This document shows positions 37,908 to 45,957 of a stretch of DNA of 64,000 nucleotides, in pieces; position 1 is the stretch's first letter; every line of letters begins with the position of its first letter. A program made the translations under genes and the position numbers. Below the pieces are notes generated by a model that made no database searches, was not told the origin of the DNA, and was given only the letters and a program-made list of their open reading frames with translations. This stretch comes from Paraburkholderia sp. NMBU_R16 (GTDB lineage Bacteria; Pseudomonadota; Gammaproteobacteria; Burkholderiales; Burkholderiaceae), in the NCBI RefSeq assembly GCF_013282575.1, contig NZ_JAAAYE010000029.1, forward strand, positions 1 to 64,000, read 5' to 3'.

Positions 37908-39099
37908 CACGACATCACCGGTTCTGATCGTCGGCGCAGGTCCTGTCGGGCTGACCACCGCATTGCTGCTGGCAAGACAAGGGATCCGTTCGACGATCCT
38001 GCAACGTGGCTCCGACATCCTGCGAACCGGATCGCGCGCCATCGTGCTGTTGCGCGACACACTCGAAGCGTTCGACGAAGCGGCGCCCGGCACGGGCGCT
38101 CGGTTGGCCGCACGCGGTATCACCTGGCTTGTGAAGCGGACCTACCACAAAGATCGGCTTCTTTTCAGCGAAACCTATCCGGAATCGAAGGACGCGCGCT
38201 ATCCCCTCTTCGTGAACGTCTCGCAACAGGAAACCGACAACGCGCTACTGGATGCCGCGCGCACGCAGTATCCCGATCACATCTCGGTCGTCTTCGATCA
38301 GCACGTGACGGGATTGCGGCAAACGGAGCGACAGGTCGTGGTCGTTACAGAACAAGGCCGGGAGTTCGTTGCGGATTTCGTCGTCGGCGCGGACGGCGCA
38401 CATTCGAATATCCGCAAGCTCCTGCGCATCGAGTTGATCGGTCGGCGATCCGAAAACCGTTTCCTCATTGCCGATGTTCGCGCCGAATTGAACATCGATT
38501 ACGAGCGCCGTTTTTATTACAGCCCGCCCGGCAATCCCGGCTATCAGGCCTTTATGCTGCCGCAACCCGATCGGGTCTGGCGTTTCGATTGGCAGGTCGC
38601 GCCCACTACGCGTCTCGAGGACCTGACCAAGGGCGACGGCCTCCACACGAAAATACGCGCGCTCATCGGGCCGGATATCCCTTATGAGGTGCTATGGACG
38701 AGTCTCTATCAGTTCAACAATACGCATGCGAAGACATTCGGCGCGGGCCGGGTTTTCCTGGCTGGCGATGCCGCGCATCAGTTCAGCCCGTTCGGCGGGC
38801 GTGGGCTCAACTCGGGCATCGGCGATGCGCGCGCGCTGGCTGCGCATCTGGCCCGCGCGATCGAGGATAAGACAGCGATTTATTCGCTCCCCAGCTACAA
38901 CACCGAGCGACAGAAGGCCGCCATCGCCAACCTCGGTGCAACGGGAAAAGTACTTCGTGTACTCGTTCCGGCTACTCCGCTGCATCGCGCGGTCCGTCAT
39001 CTTGCACTGCGGGGCGCGCGGCATTTTGCGTTCTGCCGTCGATACGTCGACTCCGGGCCGTACGCGGTATCCCAACGCCCAACGACGCAAATCGATTGA
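37900..39099 (+). CDS. FAD-dependent aromatic hydroxylase (PHBH/PheA family)
   Basis: A 399-residue flavoprotein monooxygenase. The dinucleotide fold is LIVGAGPVGLTTALLLARQG, the DG motif is VVGADGAHSNIRKLL, and the GD motif is VFLAGDAAHQFSPFGGRGLN. It lacks the C-terminal thioredoxin-like domain of phenol hydroxylases, fitting the shorter hydroxybenzoate or hydroxyphenylpropionate type. Overlap with the chorismate lyase-like gene suggests the substrate is the hydroxybenzoate that enzyme makes, giving a dihydroxybenzoate. The final use of the product is not visible nearby. Confidence 0.8.
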   Translation: MSSTTSPVLIVGAGPVGLTTALLLARQGIRSTILQRGSDILRTGSRAIVLLRDTLEAFDEAAPGTGARLAARGITWLVKRTYHKDRLLFSETYPESKDARYPLFVNVSQQETDNALLDAARTQYPDHISVVFDQHVTGLRQTERQVVVVTEQGREFVADFVVGADGAHSNIRKLLRIELIGRRSENRFLIADVRAELNIDYERRFYYSPPGNPGYQAFMLPQPDRVWRFDWQVAPTTRLEDLTKGDGLHTKIRALIGPDIPYEVLWTSLYQFNNTHAKTFGAGRVFLAGDAAHQFSPFGGRGLNSGIGDARALAAHLARAIEDKTAIYSLPSYNTERQKAAIANLGATGKVLRVLVPATPLHRAVRHLALRGARHFAFCRRYVDSGPYAVSQRPTTQID

Positions 39100-39244
39100 A
39101 AGATCGGCCGCGGCTGGCGCACCGAGCCGATCGACCAATGCACGTCGGTCGCGAACTCACGTGCTCATTTGCTCGATGAGTTCGAACCCCACATCGACGC
39201 GCCGCAGCTTGAGCGGACTCACTCGCGTCGGACTGCCATTCACG

Positions 39245-39823
39245 TCACTCGGGAAACGGCAGCGCCGTTTGGTCATCGGCACGCATGTCGAACACGTTCA
39301 GTGTCATCGCCACCAGCGCGTAGTAACCGAGCAGACCGACCAAGTTGATCGTCACTTGATGACCAAAACGCTCGACTGCCCTTTGAAACGTCGGACCCGA
39401 GACACGCTGCGTGTCGTAGAGTTCGGTGGCGAAAGCGAAGATCAGCGCGTCGTCTCCATCATCGAAATCGGGCTGCCGCCCGCTGCGGATTGCCTCGGCT
39501 GTCGCCGCGGGCACGCCGGCATCGAGCGCGATCGGATAGTGGATGTGCCACTCGGCCTGCGAACGCCAGCGTGCGGCGGTGACCAGTATCGCCAACTCAG
39601 AGAGGCGCAGCGGCAGCCCGGTACGATAGCGGCAGAACGCGCCGAGGCGCTGTGCATGCTGTGCGAGCTCGGGGCTGTGAATCCATCCGAGGAACGGACC
39701 GTTTAAATTGCCTCGCGGTCCCGACCGAATCTCCGTCAGGACGGCTTCCTGTTCGGGCGTGGCATGCGCTTGATCAAAGACCGGCAAGCGGTTTGCGGGA
39801 GGGGCGGATGAGGGTGGCGTCAT
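39245..39823 (-). CDS. Carboxymuconolactone decarboxylase-family protein
   Basis: A 192-residue protein of the CMD/AhpD fold. Family-like segments are GNLNGPFLGWIHSPELAQHAQRLGAFCRYRTGL, RLSELAILVTAARW, QAEWHIHYPIALDAGV and LVGLLGYYALVAMTLN. It lacks the CxxC of AhpD peroxidase partners and has the EWxxH arrangement of the decarboxylase-like branch. The start at 39823 leaves 16 bases after the aminotransferase gene. It is the last gene of the KamA operon; its substrate is unknown. Confidence 0.82.
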   Translation of the reverse strand: MTPPSSAPPANRLPVFDQAHATPEQEAVLTEIRSGPRGNLNGPFLGWIHSPELAQHAQRLGAFCRYRTGLPLRLSELAILVTAARWRSQAEWHIHYPIALDAGVPAATAEAIRSGRQPDFDDGDDALIFAFATELYDTQRVSGPTFQRAVERFGHQVTINLVGLLGYYALVAMTLNVFDMRADDQTALPFPE

Positions 39824-39839
39824 GGTTGGACTCCTGAAT

Positions 39840-41177
39840 TCAGCGTACGCCCACGACGCGCAGCGCGTCATCGATCGCATCGGTCAGGCAGCTGACGATG
39901 CGATCGATGTCCTCGGCCGTGCAAATGAAGGGCGGCGCCAGCAAAACGTGATCGCCCGATACGCCATCGACGGTCCCTCCCATCGGATAGACCATCAGCC
40001 CACGCTTCATCGCCTCACGCTTGATGGTCACGTTAAGCGCCAGCTCGTGTGCAAACGGCACCTTGGTCGCGCGGTCCTCGACGAGTTCGACGCCGACGAA
40101 CATCCCGCGGCCGCGCACGTCGCCGATATGGTCGTGCCGCGAGTAGTGCTCGCGCAGCGACGCGCGCAATTGCTCTCCGCGCGCCTTGACGTTATCGAGC
40201 AGGCGGTCTTCTTCGATCACACGCTGAACCTCCAGTGCCGCAGCACAAGCGGTTGCGTGGCCGATATAGGTATGGCCGTGCTGGAAGAATCCCGAGCCTT
40301 CGACGATCGCGTCGAAAATCCTGTCGCTGACGAGCGTTGCGCCGATCGGCTGATACCCGGCGCCGAGGCCCTTCGCGATCGTGAGCAGGTCGGGCGCAAC
40401 GTTGTCCTCGTCGCATGCATACAGATGCCCGGTGCGGCCCATTCCACACATGATCTCGTCCAGGATCAGAAGAATGCCGTATTTGTCGCAGACCGCGCGG
40501 ATCTTGCGCAAATAGTCACCCACCGGCGGCACGGCGCCTGCCGTCGCACCAACGACCGTCTCTGCGACGAACGCTGCCACGGTGTCGGCCCCGAGCTCCA
40601 GAATCTTGCTTTCGAGTTCGTCCGCGAGGCGCTGCGTGAATGCGTTATCGGATTCACCGGGGCGCTGCTCGCGATAGGCGTAGCAGGGACTGACGTGATG
40701 CGCCTCGATCAGGATCGGGAGAAATGGCTCGCGCCGCCACGCGTTGCCGCCGATTGCCAACGCGCCGAGCGTATTGCCATGATAGCTTTGACGGCGCGCG
40801 ATGAAATGACGCCGTTGCGGCTCACCGATCTCCACAAAATATTGCCGGGCCAGCTTGAGCGCAGCTTCGATCGCTTCGGAGCCGCCTGACACGAAGTACA
40901 CGTGGCCCAGACCCTGCGGGGCCCGCTCCACCAGCCAGTCGGCCAGTGCCTCGGCCGGCTCCGTCGTGAAGAACGAGGTATGGGCGTAAGGGAGCTGCTG
41001 GACCTGTCGTTCGATCGCGTCGATGACCCGCTGGTTGCTATGCCCGAGGCACGACACCGCAGCACCACCCGACGCATCGATATAGCGTTTGCCTTCGGAA
41101 TCGATGATCTCGATACCATCGCCGGCGACGGCAACCGGCAGCGTCCGCTTCGGCGCACGGTGAAAAACGGTGGTCAT
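39840..41177 (-). CDS. Class III (PLP) aminotransferase
   Basis: A 445-residue fold-type I aminotransferase of the aspartate aminotransferase-like class III group. Motifs include YIDASGGAAVSCLGH, FVSGGSEAIEAALKLARQY, RQSYHGNTLGALAIGGN, the Asp of LLILDEIMCGMGRTG and the PLP Lys in TIAKGLGAGYQPIGA. It likely moves an omega- or beta-amino group to a keto acid. Next to a KamA-type aminomutase, a beta-amino acid made from lysine or a relative is a plausible substrate, inferred from context only. Gaps to its neighbours are 16 and 21 bases. Confidence 0.88.
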   Translation of the reverse strand: MTTVFHRAPKRTLPVAVAGDGIEIIDSEGKRYIDASGGAAVSCLGHSNQRVIDAIERQVQQLPYAHTSFFTTEPAEALADWLVERAPQGLGHVYFVSGGSEAIEAALKLARQYFVEIGEPQRRHFIARRQSYHGNTLGALAIGGNAWRREPFLPILIEAHHVSPCYAYREQRPGESDNAFTQRLADELESKILELGADTVAAFVAETVVGATAGAVPPVGDYLRKIRAVCDKYGILLILDEIMCGMGRTGHLYACDEDNVAPDLLTIAKGLGAGYQPIGATLVSDRIFDAIVEGSGFFQHGHTYIGHATACAAALEVQRVIEEDRLLDNVKARGEQLRASLREHYSRHDHIGDVRGRGMFVGVELVEDRATKVPFAHELALNVTIKREAMKRGLMVYPMGGTVDGVSGDHVLLAPPFICTAEDIDRIVSCLTDAIDDALRVVGVR

Positions 41178-41198
41178 GCGGTTTCCTCTGAAAGTGCG

Positions 41199-41537
41199 TT
41201 AGTCAGCAACGGATTCTGTGACGAGGTGCCGTAGCTTGTCGCGTACGTCTTTCCAATCGTCCGCGTCCGGAAGAGGCGCTTGCCTGCCGATGATTGTAGG
41301 CCATTGTTTCGCCAGAGAAGCATTCAACTCGACGAAGGATCGCTGATCATCGGCAATGTCCTCCGCCGAGACGATCGCGTCGGCCGGGCACTCGGGCACA
41401 CAGACGGCGCAATCGATACACTCGTTCGGATCGATGACGAGGAAGTTGGGCCCTTGGCGGAAGCAATCGGCTGGGCATACTTCAACGCAATCGGTGTAAC
41501 GACATCGAATGCAGTTTTCAGTCACGACATAAGCCAT
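41199..41537 (-). CDS. fdxA: 7Fe ferredoxin (FdxA type)
   Basis: A 112-residue ferredoxin with an N-terminal CIRCRYTDCVEVCPADCF and a following CIDCAVCVPECPADAI, the arrangement of a [3Fe-4S]/[4Fe-4S] protein. The ATG at 41537 has an AGGAGG site. Placed directly after a radical SAM gene, it is a natural electron donor for reducing the SAM-binding cluster. The C-terminal 40 residues are typical for FdxA. Confidence 0.92.
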   Translation of the reverse strand: MAYVVTENCIRCRYTDCVEVCPADCFRQGPNFLVIDPNECIDCAVCVPECPADAIVSAEDIADDQRSFVELNASLAKQWPTIIGRQAPLPDADDWKDVRDKLRHLVTESVAD

Positions 41538-41615
41538 TGACCCTCCTGGCAAAGCCAATCCGATTGAGAGGCGGAGAGCCGAACGCGACCGCATAGACGC
41601 CTGAGGCCGCCTCTC

Positions 41616-43010
41616 TCATGCGTTAGAAGCGATTGCATAGGCGGGCTCGGTCGACGCGCTGGAAAGGGCATGGCCCGCATGGCGTACAACGCTGATGTTC
41701 GTCATGCTTTCCTCTTCGAAGAAAAACTTCCTTTCGCCGAACGCCGGCTTCAGATCATGCAGCCAGGTTGCCGCAGGATCGAACTTTGCATAGAAGGGCC
41801 TGCGCACCCAGTTTGGATTGCGTGCTTGCAAGAACTGAAGGGCGAACACCTTTTCGCCGCGAATATCGACGATGCCATCGATGACTACTTTGCCGGGGAA
41901 CGCGCTCATCGAAGGGCCGCGGACCGTGCGCGCGAGTCCCGATACGGTCTGATAGGCCGCCTGGAAAATCTCATAGGCTTTCGCCAGCGGCAACTGGAAA
42001 TAGTGGCTGGGACCGGTGTCGCGTTCGACGAACATGTAGTAGGGAATCGCACCGAGCCGCACGCCTGTCGTCCACAGCTCCGCCCATCCCTTGGGGTCTT
42101 CGTTGATATGGCGAATCAGCGGCGCCTGCATACGAAGGGTCGCGCCGGACGAGACGATGCGTTTGACCGCACGTTGTGCGATGGCCGGACGCAGTTCCGC
42201 CGGGTGATTGTAGTGGCCCATGATCGCGAGGTTTTTGCCGGCCGCAACGACCTTCTCGAACAGGCGCATGAGGTCGTCCGAATCCTTGTCCGTCACGAAG
42301 CGCTGAGGCCAGTACGATACAGACTTCGTACCAATGCGGATGTTCTGGATATGGGAGAGATCAGGCGCCAACAGAGGTTCGATATATCCGGCGAGAGATC
42401 GCGTATTCATGATGAGCGGATCGCCGCCGGTGATCAGCACATCGGTCACTTCGGGATGTTGCTTCAGATAGGCAACCAGCTCGTTGGATTCCCGCGCATC
42501 GAACTTGAGATCGTCCATGCCGACGAATTGAGGCCAACGAAAGCAGAAGGTGCAATAAGCGTGGCAGGTCTGTCCAGAGCTGGGGAAGAACAGCACGGTT
42601 TCCTTGTATTTGTGTTGCAGGCCGCTTACCGGTTGACCGTCCAGGAACGGGACGTTGTGCGTCATTTGGCCTGCCGGATGCGGATTCATGCGCATACGGA
42701 TCGCACGCACCATTTTCTCGATGGCGGCCTCATCCTTTTCCTCGAGTACGAGATTGCGCAGCTGCGCATATTCGGACGGCGGCAGCATGTCCTCGTGAGG
42801 AAATGTGAGGCGATAGATTGGATCGTTCGGGATGTCGGTCCAATCGATCAGTTCGTTCATGACGTACTGATTCGTGCGAAACGGCAAGACGCGAGAGACG
42901 ACCTGTACTGCTTCGCGAAGCTTCGGAGGAAGCTGTTGCCATTGGGGGGCTTGGCTGATCGTTTGGCGGGTGTACGGTTTGAATTTTACGGGAAGCTCGT
43001 CGTTGGACAT
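41616..43010 (-). CDS. KamA-family radical SAM aminomutase (lysine 2,3-aminomutase-like)
   Basis: A 464-residue radical SAM enzyme. The cluster motif is CHAYCTFCF, preceded by the KamA-type KYKETVLFFPSSGQ; VLITGGDPLIMNTR, MGHYNHPAEL and RMQAPLIRHINEDP also match the family. The PLP Lys is probably in AFPGKVVIDG. Compared with clostridial lysine 2,3-aminomutase, the segment before that Lys (RGPSMSAFPGK against a DAPGGGGK type) differs, so the substrate-binding aspartates may not be conserved and the substrate is uncertain. A good ribosome-binding site (GGAGCATC) precedes the ATG. It heads an operon with ferredoxin, aminotransferase and CMD genes. Confidence 0.87.
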   Translation of the reverse strand: MSNDELPVKFKPYTRQTISQAPQWQQLPPKLREAVQVVSRVLPFRTNQYVMNELIDWTDIPNDPIYRLTFPHEDMLPPSEYAQLRNLVLEEKDEAAIEKMVRAIRMRMNPHPAGQMTHNVPFLDGQPVSGLQHKYKETVLFFPSSGQTCHAYCTFCFRWPQFVGMDDLKFDARESNELVAYLKQHPEVTDVLITGGDPLIMNTRSLAGYIEPLLAPDLSHIQNIRIGTKSVSYWPQRFVTDKDSDDLMRLFEKVVAAGKNLAIMGHYNHPAELRPAIAQRAVKRIVSSGATLRMQAPLIRHINEDPKGWAELWTTGVRLGAIPYYMFVERDTGPSHYFQLPLAKAYEIFQAAYQTVSGLARTVRGPSMSAFPGKVVIDGIVDIRGEKVFALQFLQARNPNWVRRPFYAKFDPAATWLHDLKPAFGERKFFFEEESMTNISVVRHAGHALSSASTEPAYAIASNA

Positions 43011-43203
43011 GATGCTCCTTCGATTCGAAAGAAAGTATTTATATAAAGAAAGGAACGCTAATAAGTTTCTCTGCAGAAATTCCTCGCCGCAGTCGGTTCG
43101 ATGGCCAAGTCCTACGAGAACGCTATGGAAGACATTGTTGCGATATGGTTCGCCACTAGCAAACGATATAAACTCGCGACGTTGTGCGTTTGAGGAAGGA
43201 TCT
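43011..43203. promoter_or_regulatory. Divergent regulatory region between kamA-like and LysR genes
   Basis: This 193-base spacer separates two divergently read genes, the usual place for a LysR-type regulator to bind. TATATA at 43040-43045 on an AT-rich stretch could be the -10 box for the aminomutase operon. GAGGAAGGA (43192-43200) is the ribosome-binding site of the regulator. No clear T-N11-A palindrome could be fixed by eye. Confidence 0.45.
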
Positions 43204-44115
43204 GTGAAACGAAAGATACCGAGTATTGAAGCGCTGATCGCCTTCGAGGCGGCGGCCCGTCATTTGAGCTTCACACGCAGCGCCGACGAACTCGCCGTGA
43301 CGCAGAGCGCCGTAGGACGGCAGGTTGCGGTCCTCGAGGAGTATCTAGGCATTGCGCTGTTCAACCGGGTCAAGAAGCGTCTCACGTTGACAGAGGTCGG
43401 CCAGCTCTACGCGAAGCAGGTGCGAGAGAACCTCGGGAGAATGGAGCGCGACACCCTCGCGGTGATGGCCCATCGGAATGCCGGCGGTATCCTCGAACTC
43501 GCTGTTATTCCCACGTTCGCCACGCGATGGTTGATTCCGCGGCTTCCGCAATTCTACGAGGCGCACGAAAACATCGTCGTCAACCTGTCGACGCGGGCCG
43601 AGCCGTTCCTGTTCACCGATACTCAGTTCGATGCAGCGATTCACTTCGGCGATCCCATCTGGCCTGGGGCAATCGCCAAATATTTGTTCGGCGAAGAGAT
43701 GACTGCCGTATGCAGTCCTCAACTCATGAACGGGCAGTCTAGCCTGGAACCTCACGATGTTCCGAATTTCACGTTGCTGCATCAGTCGGCGCGCCCCGAT
43801 GCATGGCGACAATGGCTCGCGCAGGCGGGCGTTCACGACGCGGACAGCATGAAAGGTCAGCGATACGAACTCTTTTCGATGTTGGTGGAAGCCGCCCGCG
43901 CAGGATTGGGGATCGCGCTCGTGCCGCGATTCCTCGTTTCGCACGAGTTGGCTACGGGGGAACTCATATGTCCTTGCAATCTGCCCTTGCGGAGCGACAA
44001 GGGCTACTACCTCGTGTACCCGGAGCACAAACAGAATTCGCCGTGGTTGCAGGCGTTTGAGGCATGGCTGCTGTCGGCCGCGAGCTGGTACATTGAGCGC
44101 GGCGGGGAGTATTAG
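43204..44115 (+). CDS. LysR-family regulator (GcvA-like)
   Basis: A 303-residue LysR-type regulator. The N-terminal helix-turn-helix is standard for the GcvA/AmpR branch (ALIAFEAAARHLSFTRSADE, then LAVTQSAVGRQVAVLEE), followed by a periplasmic-binding-like sensor domain (LELAVIPTFATRWLIPRLPQF, GLGIALVPRFLV). The GTG at 43204 follows a strong GAGGAAGGA; the longer open frame upstream has no family similarity. Divergent placement suggests it controls the aminomutase operon and senses its substrate or product. Confidence 0.88.
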   Translation: MKRKIPSIEALIAFEAAARHLSFTRSADELAVTQSAVGRQVAVLEEYLGIALFNRVKKRLTLTEVGQLYAKQVRENLGRMERDTLAVMAHRNAGGILELAVIPTFATRWLIPRLPQFYEAHENIVVNLSTRAEPFLFTDTQFDAAIHFGDPIWPGAIAKYLFGEEMTAVCSPQLMNGQSSLEPHDVPNFTLLHQSARPDAWRQWLAQAGVHDADSMKGQRYELFSMLVEAARAGLGIALVPRFLVSHELATGELICPCNLPLRSDKGYYLVYPEHKQNSPWLQAFEAWLLSAASWYIERGGEY

Positions 44116-44254
44116 GAGGAGGGTGCTGAACGCGGCGCAGCTTCTCATGTCGTCGACGACGCGCAGAATGGGGCCCCGCGCGTCGTTCGATCCAAAGCCC
44201 AAGCACATCGCGCGTGCTATCGGCTGGCTGCGACGGTGCCTGAATTGGATGGCG

Positions 44255-45952
44255 TTACAGTTCTCGGAGCCTGTCGGCGATGGCGTCCAACAGACCAATT
44301 GCGCTCGAGGTGTCTGTCGGCAAATTGTCGTAGACCTGTTCCAGATAGTTGTCGGCGAGCGACGCCAACGTGCCTTCGCCCTCGGTCGCCCCTTCGTCGG
44401 AGACGGCCAGCTCCAGACGTTCGAGCACATCGCCAAGGCCACGCCAACGGTTGCGGACGCTTTCCGTGACCAGCAACGTTTCGGCCTCGTCATAAATTTC
44501 GCGCACCTCGTTGAGACTCGCTGTCTCGACCTGATCTTGCAGCGATGCCGACGTTTCCGCGCGCTCCCGATGACTGTTGTAGGCTTCCAGCGTCGGCCGG
44601 GTGAATCCACCCTGTTCTTTCGTGACGATCCCCGTCAATGGCGTCCCTGTTCTCTTCCATAGCTGGTGGTAGTCGCCGTCGAGCGTATTGGCCGTCTTGT
44701 TTACGGGATGCAGGCCCATGCCGGAATGAGGCTGTCCCGTCCAAAACGTGTCCGGATGGTGCGACAAGGTCTTGCCTTCGCTGCGCTTCTCGTTCTGTTT
44801 GCGGGCCTCTTTGAGAATGACGGCGGATTGCGATTGGATGGGTTTCGTGCTCCGGCCTGTCAATGGTCGCGGTAAGGGCAGGGAAGACGAATAGTCGACG
44901 AAGCTATTCGTGAGCATGGCGCCGGAGCGCACGTCGCTGCGTACGTCCGGGGTCAGCGTGAGTTGCCCGCCACGGTGGTACTGCAGTTGATCCCGGGTCA
45001 AATCGACGACCAGATCTGTGGGCTTCACCTCGTCGTCTTCGATTTGCATCTCTTGATGCTGGGATGCGTTCGGCTCGTCGATCTCTTCCGGTTCCACCAG
45101 GATGGGTGGCCCGCCCGGGTTGTGCGTTGTCGTCGAGACGACCCACGACGCCGGGATGCTCTGAGTCTGCGGAAATATCGGCTGGACATCTCTTCTAAAT
45201 GCCGCCTGGATAGCTCTGAGCTCCATCTGCTCGCGCAATGCACCGAGTTCGATGCCGAGATTCTCCTCTACCCAGGCCTGCAGTGTCCCGTGGTCGGTTG
45301 TATTGTCATCGGCCAGGTCGTTGAACTCGTCGAGATCGGGAGACCCCTTCCACTTCATATAACTTCGAACGAGCTCAATATCCTTCGGCGACGCCTTCAC
45401 CTTCATTAAGGTCTTGAAGGGCGTGACTTTGCTTTTATCGGTGAAGTAGCCCTGCACGACGCTTGCACCGCGCGGATAAGACGATGGCATCGCGCCCGGC
45501 GCGCTTCGCGCGGCCGGCGCCGGTAGCGATGTCGGCGTGGGTATCGATGTGGCTGCGTATGTCCCCGACGTCGCCACCCCAAGCGCCTTGGCGCCCATCG
45601 TATCCGCCTCGCGCTCGAGCCTCGGATCGTCGTTGACGCTCGCGCCTTGCGGCAGGCTCGCCGTGGGCGGCACGCGGCCCCGCGCCTGCTGCACGACGTG
45701 CCACGCCTCGTGCGCGAGCCGGTGTTCGCGGCCAGGCGCGAGATGGATGTCGGCGTTACGAGCGAAAGCCTCGGCGCCCATCTCGGCCGGCCGCGGCGAA
45801 TTGCGGTGTACCGCGACGCCGCTGAGGTCCACTCCCGAGAGCGTCTCGAGGCCCGTTCTCAAGGCCTCGGGCAGTTGCCCGATCTGGCGGGGACTGGCCC
45901 GCGAGCTTTCGGGCTCACGCTTGCCGCTATTACGTCGTTCGTATGCGTACAT
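44255..45952 (-). CDS. DUF4157 (eCIS core domain) protein, cargo candidate 2
   Basis: A 565-residue protein. Residues about 26-120 are the DUF4157 domain: LPEALRTGLETLSGVDLSGV, IHLAPG, the metallopeptidase-like HEAWH at 81-85 and LEREAD at 112-117. The rest is not recognised; it is polar and Ser/Thr/Glu-rich with a segment SHHPDTFWTGQPHSGMG and acidic helices at the end. DUF4157 is strongly linked to eCIS loci, where it is found at the start of cargo or accessory proteins. It starts five bases after the preceding DUF4157 gene with no clear ribosome-binding site, suggesting coupled translation. It is the last gene of the eCIS operon. Confidence 0.8.
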   Translation of the reverse strand: MYAYERRNSGKREPESSRASPRQIGQLPEALRTGLETLSGVDLSGVAVHRNSPRPAEMGAEAFARNADIHLAPGREHRLAHEAWHVVQQARGRVPPTASLPQGASVNDDPRLEREADTMGAKALGVATSGTYAATSIPTPTSLPAPAARSAPGAMPSSYPRGASVVQGYFTDKSKVTPFKTLMKVKASPKDIELVRSYMKWKGSPDLDEFNDLADDNTTDHGTLQAWVEENLGIELGALREQMELRAIQAAFRRDVQPIFPQTQSIPASWVVSTTTHNPGGPPILVEPEEIDEPNASQHQEMQIEDDEVKPTDLVVDLTRDQLQYHRGGQLTLTPDVRSDVRSGAMLTNSFVDYSSSLPLPRPLTGRSTKPIQSQSAVILKEARKQNEKRSEGKTLSHHPDTFWTGQPHSGMGLHPVNKTANTLDGDYHQLWKRTGTPLTGIVTKEQGGFTRPTLEAYNSHRERAETSASLQDQVETASLNEVREIYDEAETLLVTESVRNRWRGLGDVLERLELAVSDEGATEGEGTLASLADNYLEQVYDNLPTDTSSAIGLLDAIADRLREL

Positions 45953-45957
45953 GGCCG

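Noticed and set aside
39102-39132. Inverted repeat GATCGGC/GCCGATC between convergent genes as a terminator
   Set aside because: Only seven base pairs with a 17-base loop and no T tract; too weak to call an intrinsic terminator.
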